From Gemmatimonadota bacterium (GTDB lineage: Bacteria; Gemmatimonadota; Gemmatimonadetes; Gemmatimonadales; GWC2-71-9), in the NCBI GenBank assembly GCA_016180765.1, contig JACPAP010000118.1, positions 1 through 9,389 on the forward strand: a DNA stretch of 9,389 nt, written 5' to 3'. Position 1 is the first letter of the stretch; every line of letters begins with the position of its first letter. The position numbers and the translations under genes were made by a program. Below are positions 6,303-9,389 of this stretch, piece by piece. The notes below the pieces were generated by a model, which worked only from the letters and a program-made list of their open reading frames with translations, made no database searches and had not been told where the DNA came from.

Positions 6303-6310
6303 CCAAGTCT

Positions 6311-6330
6311 GCGCAAAACGGGCTTTGCGC
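6311..6330 (+). other. Inverted repeat in the 5' leader of the first tRNA
   Basis: GCGCAAA (6311-6317) and TTTGCGC (6324-6330) form a perfect 7-bp stem with a 6-nt loop in the tRNA leader. The right arm uses the first two nucleotides of the mature tRNA (6329-6330), so this leader stem and the acceptor stem compete at the RNase P cleavage point. Confidence 0.5.
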
Positions 6331-6401
6331 TGACGTAGCTCAACTGGTAGAGCAGCTGATTTGTAATCAGCAGGTTAAGGGTTCGAGTCCCTTCGTCAGC
6401 T
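6329..6401 (+). tRNA. tRNA-Thr (anticodon UGU)
   Basis: The full cloverleaf can be drawn: acceptor GCTGACG/CGTCAGC, D-stem GCTC/GAGC, anticodon stem GCTGA/TCAGC with loop TTTGTAA (anticodon TGT), T-stem AAGGG/CCCTT with TTCGAGT loop, and discriminator T. CCA is not encoded. It is the first of four tRNAs in the same order as E. coli thrU-tyrU-glyT-thrT. Confidence 0.97.
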
Positions 6402-6414
6402 CCGGCGGGCAAAC

Positions 6415-6497
6415 GGTGGGGTGCCCGAGCGGCCAAAGGGAGCAGACTGTAAATCTGCCGGCGTCAGCCTACGAAGGTTCGAATCCTTCCCCCACCA
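6415..6497 (+). tRNA. tRNA-Tyr (anticodon GUA)
   Basis: Acceptor GGTGGGG/CCCCACC, anticodon stem GCAGA/TCTGC with loop CTGTAAA (anticodon GTA), T-stem GAAGG/CCTTC with TTCGAAT loop, discriminator A. The long variable arm between 6461 and 6475 is the expected class II feature of bacterial tRNA-Tyr. CCA is not encoded. Confidence 0.97.
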
Positions 6498-6504
6498 TGC
6501 AGGG

Positions 6505-6522
6505 CGAGCCGGGCCCGGCTCG
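6505..6522 (+). other. 18-bp perfect palindrome between tRNA-Tyr and tRNA-Gly
   Basis: CGAGCCGGGCCCGGCTCG is perfectly self-complementary. In RNA it gives a 7-bp GC stem with a GGCC tetraloop in the spacer of the tRNA transcript, 7 nt after tRNA-Tyr. There is no T-tract, so it is more likely a processing or stability element than a terminator. Confidence 0.55.
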
Positions 6523-6538
6523 GAGGGAAAGACGGTCC

Positions 6539-6611
6539 GCGGGTGTAGCTCAGTTGGTAGAGCATCAGCCTTCCAAGCTGAGGGTCGCGGGTTCGAGTCC
6601 CGTCGCCCGCT
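6539..6611 (+). tRNA. tRNA-Gly (anticodon UCC)
   Basis: Acceptor GCGGGTG/CGCCCGC (one G-U type pair), D-stem GCTC/GAGC, anticodon stem TCAGC/GCTGA with loop CTTCCAA (anticodon TCC), T-stem GCGGG/CCCGT, TTCGAGT loop, discriminator T. CCA is not encoded, and the next tRNA begins after a single spacer base (6612). Confidence 0.97.
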
Positions 6612-6612
6612 C

Positions 6613-6685
<73 letters not shown>

Positions 6686-6696
6686 CTGGGGGATGA

Positions 6697-6849
6697 ATGG
6701 GGCGCGAAAACATCATCATGGAATGCACCGACTGTAAGGATCGGAACTACTTCACCACGAAGAACAAGCGCAAGCACCCGGAGCGGGCGGAGTGGAAGAA
6801 GTTCTGCCCCCGCTGCGGGAAGCATACGCTCCATAAGGAGTCCAAGTAG
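6697..6849 (+). CDS. rpmG: Large ribosomal subunit protein bL33
   Basis: A 50-residue protein with the normal bL33 length and sequence: MGRENIIMECTDCKDRNYFT, a basic middle (TKNKRKHP) and KKFCPRCGKHTLHKESK at the end. Cys10, Cys13, Cys37 and Cys40 form the zinc-ribbon (C+) version of the protein. ATG 6697 is preceded by GGGGGA at 6688-6693, a close but usable ribosome binding site; the ATG at 6693 is in another frame. The gene sits 11 nt after tRNA-Thr and its TAG is directly followed by the secE start, so it is part of the tRNA-secE-nusG transcript. A zinc-binding bL33 suggests that in zinc limitation a C- paralogue might exist elsewhere, which is inference. Confidence 0.96.
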   Translation: MGRENIIMECTDCKDRNYFTTKNKRKHPERAEWKKFCPRCGKHTLHKESK

Positions 6850-7131
6850 GTGACGCTGGCGCTGGCGATTGGGGCGGGCCTGTTGCTGGTGGCGGCCGCC
6901 GCGCTGGTGCGCTGGCGGCAGCCCGTGTTCGCCGCCACCTCGCGCGTGGCGCACTACCTGGGGGAGGTCCGGGCCGAGGTCCGCAAGGTGACCTGGCCCA
7001 GCTGGAACGAGCTGCGCAAGTCCACGGTGGTGATCCTCATTTTCGTCATCATCATCGGAATAGTGATCAGCCTGATGGACTTCGTGTTCTCGCTCCTCCT
7101 GGTCAGTCTGCCGGGGCGCTTGTTCGCGTGA
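6850..7131 (+). CDS. secE: Protein translocase subunit SecE
   Basis: A 93-residue SecE, which clamps SecY in the SecYEG channel of the inner membrane. The diagnostic stretch is YLGEVRAEVRKVTWPSWNE (36-54), the amphipathic helix and the VTWPSW turn. The essential C-terminal membrane helix follows at about 59-85. An additional hydrophobic N-terminal segment (3-20) predicts two membrane helices, more than the single one of minimal SecE and fewer than the three of E. coli. The start is GTG 6850, immediately after the rpmG stop, with AAGGAG (6835-6840) inside the end of rpmG as ribosome binding site. Later GTG codons at residues 20 and 34 could give a one-helix form, but they lack an equally good site. 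The stop overlaps a possible nusG GTG start. Confidence 0.95.
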   Translation: MTLALAIGAGLLLVAAAALVRWRQPVFAATSRVAHYLGEVRAEVRKVTWPSWNELRKSTVVILIFVIIIGIVISLMDFVFSLLLVSLPGRLFA

Positions 7132-7142
7132 TCGGGGTCGCC

Positions 7143-7685
7143 ATGGAGCACAAGTGGTATGCCATCCAGACGACGGCCGGGCACGAGAACAAGGTGCGCT
7201 CGCTGGTCGAGCGGCGCATTCAGCAGGACACGGCGGCCCCGGAGCAGAAGGCCGTCCGGCAGGCCCTGGTCCCGACCCAGCAGGTGGTGGAGATCAAGAA
7301 CGGCAAGAAGGTGTCGGTGGAGCGGAAGGTGTTTCCGGGCTACGTGCTGGTCGAGATGGTGATGAACCAGGAGACGGCGCACCTCATCAACAGCATCCAG
7401 GGCGTGATCAAGTTCGTGGGTCAGGACTGGACCCCGCAGCCGCTCCGGCAGGACGAAGTCAACCGGTTGCTGGGGATCGAGGAGGCGGTCGAGGAGCCGG
7501 AGGCCAAGCCCGAGATCCCGTTTCTGGTGGGTCAGGTGGTGGAGATCATGGACGGCCCCTTCACGGATTTCAGCGGGACCGTCGAGGAAGTGCTGGCGGA
7601 CAAGGGGAAGGTGCGTGTGGCGGTGAGCTTGTTCGGCCGGCCGACCAGCGTGGAGCTGGATTACTTACAGTTGAAGGCCCACTAA
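7143..7685 (+). CDS. nusG: Transcription termination/antitermination protein NusG
   Basis: A 180-residue NusG that binds RNA polymerase, suppresses pausing and couples transcription to Rho or to the ribosome. The NGN domain is clear: HKWYAIQTTAGHENKVRSL at the start, RKVFPGYVLVEMVMN in the middle and VIKFVG near its end. A linker of acidic residues (EEAVEEPEAKPE) precedes the KOW domain (about 129-180) with VGQVVEIMDGPFTDFSGTVE and ends in the typical VELDYLQLKAH. I chose ATG 7143 because family members begin just before the WY motif. GTG 7128 overlaps the secE stop (GTGA), would add MIGVA and is a real alternative. Length and motifs are normal. A 147-nt gap with a repeat and leader structures separates it from rplK. 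Confidence 0.97.
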   Translation: MEHKWYAIQTTAGHENKVRSLVERRIQQDTAAPEQKAVRQALVPTQQVVEIKNGKKVSVERKVFPGYVLVEMVMNQETAHLINSIQGVIKFVGQDWTPQPLRQDEVNRLLGIEEAVEEPEAKPEIPFLVGQVVEIMDGPFTDFSGTVEEVLADKGKVRVAVSLFGRPTSVELDYLQLKAH

Positions 7686-7686
7686 C

Positions 7687-7759
7687 GCTGTCGGCTATCA
7701 GTGATCGGCTGTCGGCTCTCAGCCCACCCGCCGATAGCTGACAGCCGATAGCCGACAGC
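7687..7759 (+). repeat. REP-like palindromic element built of a 13-mer
   Basis: Four near-identical copies of GCTGTCGGCTATC occur: 7687-7699 and 7708-7720 on the + strand, 7733-7745 and 7747-7759 on the - strand. The two outer copies are perfect 13-bp reverse complements; the inner two each differ by one base from the consensus. The whole folds into a long imperfect hairpin starting 2 nt after the nusG stop. It has the look of a dispersed intergenic palindrome (REP/MITE-like), but only one element is visible here, so dispersal is inferred. Confidence 0.65.
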
Positions 7760-7777
7760 CCAGGGAACTGGACCTGA

Positions 7778-7836
7778 CCACGGGGCTACCGTGGGAGCTC
7801 AGCGACGTCTGAGCGCAAGGAGGTAGGCGACCGTGG
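7778..7836 (+). promoter_or_regulatory. rplK leader with alternative foldings, candidate L1 autoregulatory site
   Basis: CCACGG (7778-7783) can pair locally with CCGTGG (7789-7794, 5-nt loop) or with a second CCGTGG (7831-7836) that contains the rplK GTG start. The long-range form also allows CTACC (7786-7790) to pair with GGTAG (7822-7826), covering the end of the Shine-Dalgarno AAGGAGG (7817-7823). A 6-bp hairpin GCTCAG/CTGAGC (7797-7814) lies in the middle and is compatible with both. In many bacteria L1 represses the rplK-rplA mRNA by binding its leader; assigning this site to L1 is inference. Confidence 0.45.
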
Positions 7837-8267
7837 CACCACCCAAGAAGAAAGTACTCGCCTTCGTCAAACTGCAGGTGACGGCGGGGCAGGCGACGCC
7901 GGCGCCGCCGGTCGGTACGGCGCTCGGGCCGCACGGGATCAACATCATGGAGTTCTGCAAGCAGTTCAACGCCAGAACTCAGGCCCAGGCGGGCATGATC
8001 GTCCCGGCGGAAGTGACGATCTATGCGGACCGGAGCTTCACCTTCATCACCAAGACGCCGCCGGCGGCGGTGTTGCTTCGGAAGGAAGCCGGGATCGAGA
8101 AGGGCTCGCCCACGCCCAACCGGCAGAAGGTCGGGAAGGTGAGCCGGGCGCAGCTCCGCAAGATCGCCGAGCTCAAGATGCCGGACATCAACGCGAACGA
8201 CCTCGAGGCGGCCATGGCGATCATCGCCGGGACGGCGCGCTCGATGGGCGTCGAGGTGGTGGACTGA
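7833..8267 (+). CDS. rplK: Large ribosomal subunit protein uL11
   Basis: A 144-residue uL11, the protein of the GTPase-associated centre on 23S rRNA and the target region of thiostrepton-type antibiotics. The N-terminal domain has KLQVTAGQATPAPPVGTALG with the conserved prolines, then HGINIMEFCKQFNART; the usual VGPALGQHG reads VGTALGPHG, a mild variation. The C-terminal rRNA-binding domain includes KTPPAAVLLRK and the closing IIAGTARSMGVEVV. The start is GTG 7833 with an excellent AAGGAGG (7817-7823) 9 nt upstream, inside a structured leader. The TGA overlaps the rplA ATG by one base (TGATG), so the two are translationally coupled, as usual for this pair. Confidence 0.98.
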   Translation: MAPPKKKVLAFVKLQVTAGQATPAPPVGTALGPHGINIMEFCKQFNARTQAQAGMIVPAEVTIYADRSFTFITKTPPAAVLLRKEAGIEKGSPTPNRQKVGKVSRAQLRKIAELKMPDINANDLEAAMAIIAGTARSMGVEVVD

Positions 8268-8956
8268 TGGCCGTCGCGGGCAAGAAGTTCCGGGCGGCGG
8301 CGGCCACCATCCATCGCGAGCGGCCCTACCAACCCAGGGAAGCGGTGGAGGCGGTGAAACAGGCGGCCTTCGCCAAGTTTGACGAAACCGTGGACGTGGG
8401 GGTTCGCCTGTCGGTGGACCCCCGGCATGCGGACCAGATCGTCCGCGGCACGGTGGTGTTGCCCCACGGGACCGGCAAGCAGCTCCGCGTCCTGGTGTTG
8501 GCCCAGGGGGACAAGGCGAAGGACGCCGAGGCGGCCGGCGCGGATTTCGTGGGGGCGGAGTTCGTCCAGAAGATCAAGGACGGGTGGCTCGACTGTGACG
8601 TCATCATCGCCACGCCGGACCTGATGGGCCAGATCGGGCCGCTGGGACGCATCCTGGGACCGCGCGGCCTGATGCCCAACCCCAAGTCCGGCACGGTCAC
8701 GATGGACGTGACCAAGGCGGTGCGGGAGGCCAAGGCGGGCAAGATCGAGTTCCGGGTGGACAAGACCGGGAATCTCCACGTGCCGATCGGCAAGGTGTCG
8801 TTCACCGTGGACCAATTGGCGGAGAACCTGGCGACCTTCATGGAGGCGGTGGTGCGGGCCAGACCGGCGGCGGCCAAGGGCGGCTACATCCGGTCCGTCA
8901 CGGTGTCCAGCACCATGGGCCCCGGGGTCTCGATTGACCTGGCGGTGTACCGATGA
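8267..8956 (+). CDS. rplA: Large ribosomal subunit protein uL1
   Basis: A 229-residue uL1, the mobile L1-stalk protein that helps release deacylated tRNA and, in many bacteria, represses its own operon. The signature GRILGPRGLMPNPKSGTVT is intact near residues 127-145. The N-terminal YQPREAVEAVKQAAFAKFDE and the C-terminal TVSSTMGPGVSIDL also fit. The start ATG overlaps the rplK stop as TGATG, and the TGA at the end overlaps the rplJ ATG as ATGA. Length is normal and nothing is missing. Confidence 0.98.
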   Translation: MAVAGKKFRAAAATIHRERPYQPREAVEAVKQAAFAKFDETVDVGVRLSVDPRHADQIVRGTVVLPHGTGKQLRVLVLAQGDKAKDAEAAGADFVGAEFVQKIKDGWLDCDVIIATPDLMGQIGPLGRILGPRGLMPNPKSGTVTMDVTKAVREAKAGKIEFRVDKTGNLHVPIGKVSFTVDQLAENLATFMEAVVRARPAAAKGGYIRSVTVSSTMGPGVSIDLAVYR

Positions 8957-9389
8957 ACCGCACCGAGAAGGGCGAGATCGTCGCGGGGTTGACCGACCGG
9001 TTCTCCCGGGCGGCCACCATCTATGTGACCGACTTCACCGGGCTCCGCGTCAAGAACCTGACGGAGTTGCGCCGGCGGCTGCGCGCCGCCGGTGGCGAGT
9101 ACGTGGTGGTGAAGAACACGCTGGCCCTGCGGGCGCTCCAGGCGGCCTCGCCGGGCGGGCTGGCCGATGTCCTGCGCGGGCCCACGGGCCTGGTGTTCGT
9201 CGAGACGGACCCGCTGGCCCCGGCCAAGATCCTGGCGGAGTTCCAGAGGGAGTTCGAGCGGCCGGCGGTGAAGGCCGGGTGGGTGGACGGTCGCCGGGTC
9301 ACGCCGGACGAGGTCAAACGCCTCGCCCACTTGCCGTCCCGGGACCAGCTCCTGGGGCAGCTGGGTGGCGCCTGGCAGGCCCCGCTCGC
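8953..9389 (+). CDS. rplJ: Large ribosomal subunit protein uL10 (3' truncated by window edge)
   Basis: The first 145 residues of uL10, the base of the ribosomal stalk that carries the bL12 dimers and binds the GTPase-associated centre beside uL11. The N-terminal rRNA-binding domain is clear: MNRTEKGEIVAGLTDRF, TIYVTDFTGLRVKNLTELR and GGEYVVVKNTLALRAL. A middle part with GPTGLVFVETDPLAPAKIL follows. Full-length proteins have about 165-180 residues, so only the C-terminal helix that binds bL12 is missing beyond the edge. The ATG overlaps the rplA stop by ATGA. This leaves no space for the L10 leader RNA found before rplJ in many bacteria, so rplJ appears coupled to rplA translation. Confidence 0.96.
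   Translation, partial: MNRTEKGEIVAGLTDRFSRAATIYVTDFTGLRVKNLTELRRRLRAAGGEYVVVKNTLALRALQAASPGGLADVLRGPTGLVFVETDPLAPAKILAEFQREFERPAVKAGWVDGRRVTPDEVKRLAHLPSRDQLLGQLGGAWQAPL

Noticed and set aside
7687..7759. CRISPR array reading of the repeated 13-mers between nusG and rplK
   Set aside because: The copies are short, alternate in orientation, are separated by only 1-12 nt and lack spacers of uniform length, so a palindromic repeat fits and CRISPR does not.

Overview
This 9.4 kb window is GC-rich bacterial chromosome, and every gene I can support lies on the + strand. The lineage is inferred. Codon bias, the proteins present and the housekeeping gene order point to a deep-branching high-GC Gram-negative-type bacterium. 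Gemmatimonadota is my best guess, with moderate to low confidence, because no rRNA is present to settle it.

The left half is accessory. It begins with the C-terminal part of an AI-2E family membrane transporter (1-428), closed by a GC-rich hairpin. Next come two small tandem genes (717-914 and 1073-1276) for secreted cysteine-containing mini-proteins. They share a near-identical signal peptide layout and an ungapped core in which the last three cysteines have exactly the same spacing, so they are paralogues of a family I do not recognise. The first has a striking leader: a perfect 12-bp inverted repeat places its Shine-Dalgarno sequence inside a stem. After a second strong hairpin comes a tight three-gene operon with ATGA overlaps: a polytopic membrane protein, an ABC ATPase and a YIP1-like membrane protein (1347-3660). 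A physical link between the mini-proteins and this transporter is visible; a functional link is only inferred.

The middle holds a sigma70-like promoter, an MscS-family mechanosensitive channel (3783-4733) and, overlapping its stop, cysteinyl-tRNA synthetase cysS (4730-6223).

The right half is translation and transcription machinery. A near-consensus promoter (TTGACC, 17 bp, TATCAT) precedes four tRNAs: Thr(UGU), Tyr(GUA), Gly(UCC) and Thr(GGU). They run directly into rpmG, secE, nusG, rplK, rplA and a truncated rplJ. The tRNA order matches the E. coli thrU-tyrU-glyT-thrT cluster that precedes tufB, but no tuf gene is present here: rpmG starts 11 nt after the last tRNA. Between nusG and rplK lie a palindromic repeat element made of four copies of a 13-mer and a leader with two mutually exclusive foldings around the rplK start, a candidate site for L1 autoregulation.

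The strongest candidates for something undescribed are the paired secreted cysteine mini-proteins with the sequestered ribosome binding site, then the rplK leader and the palindromic repeat.
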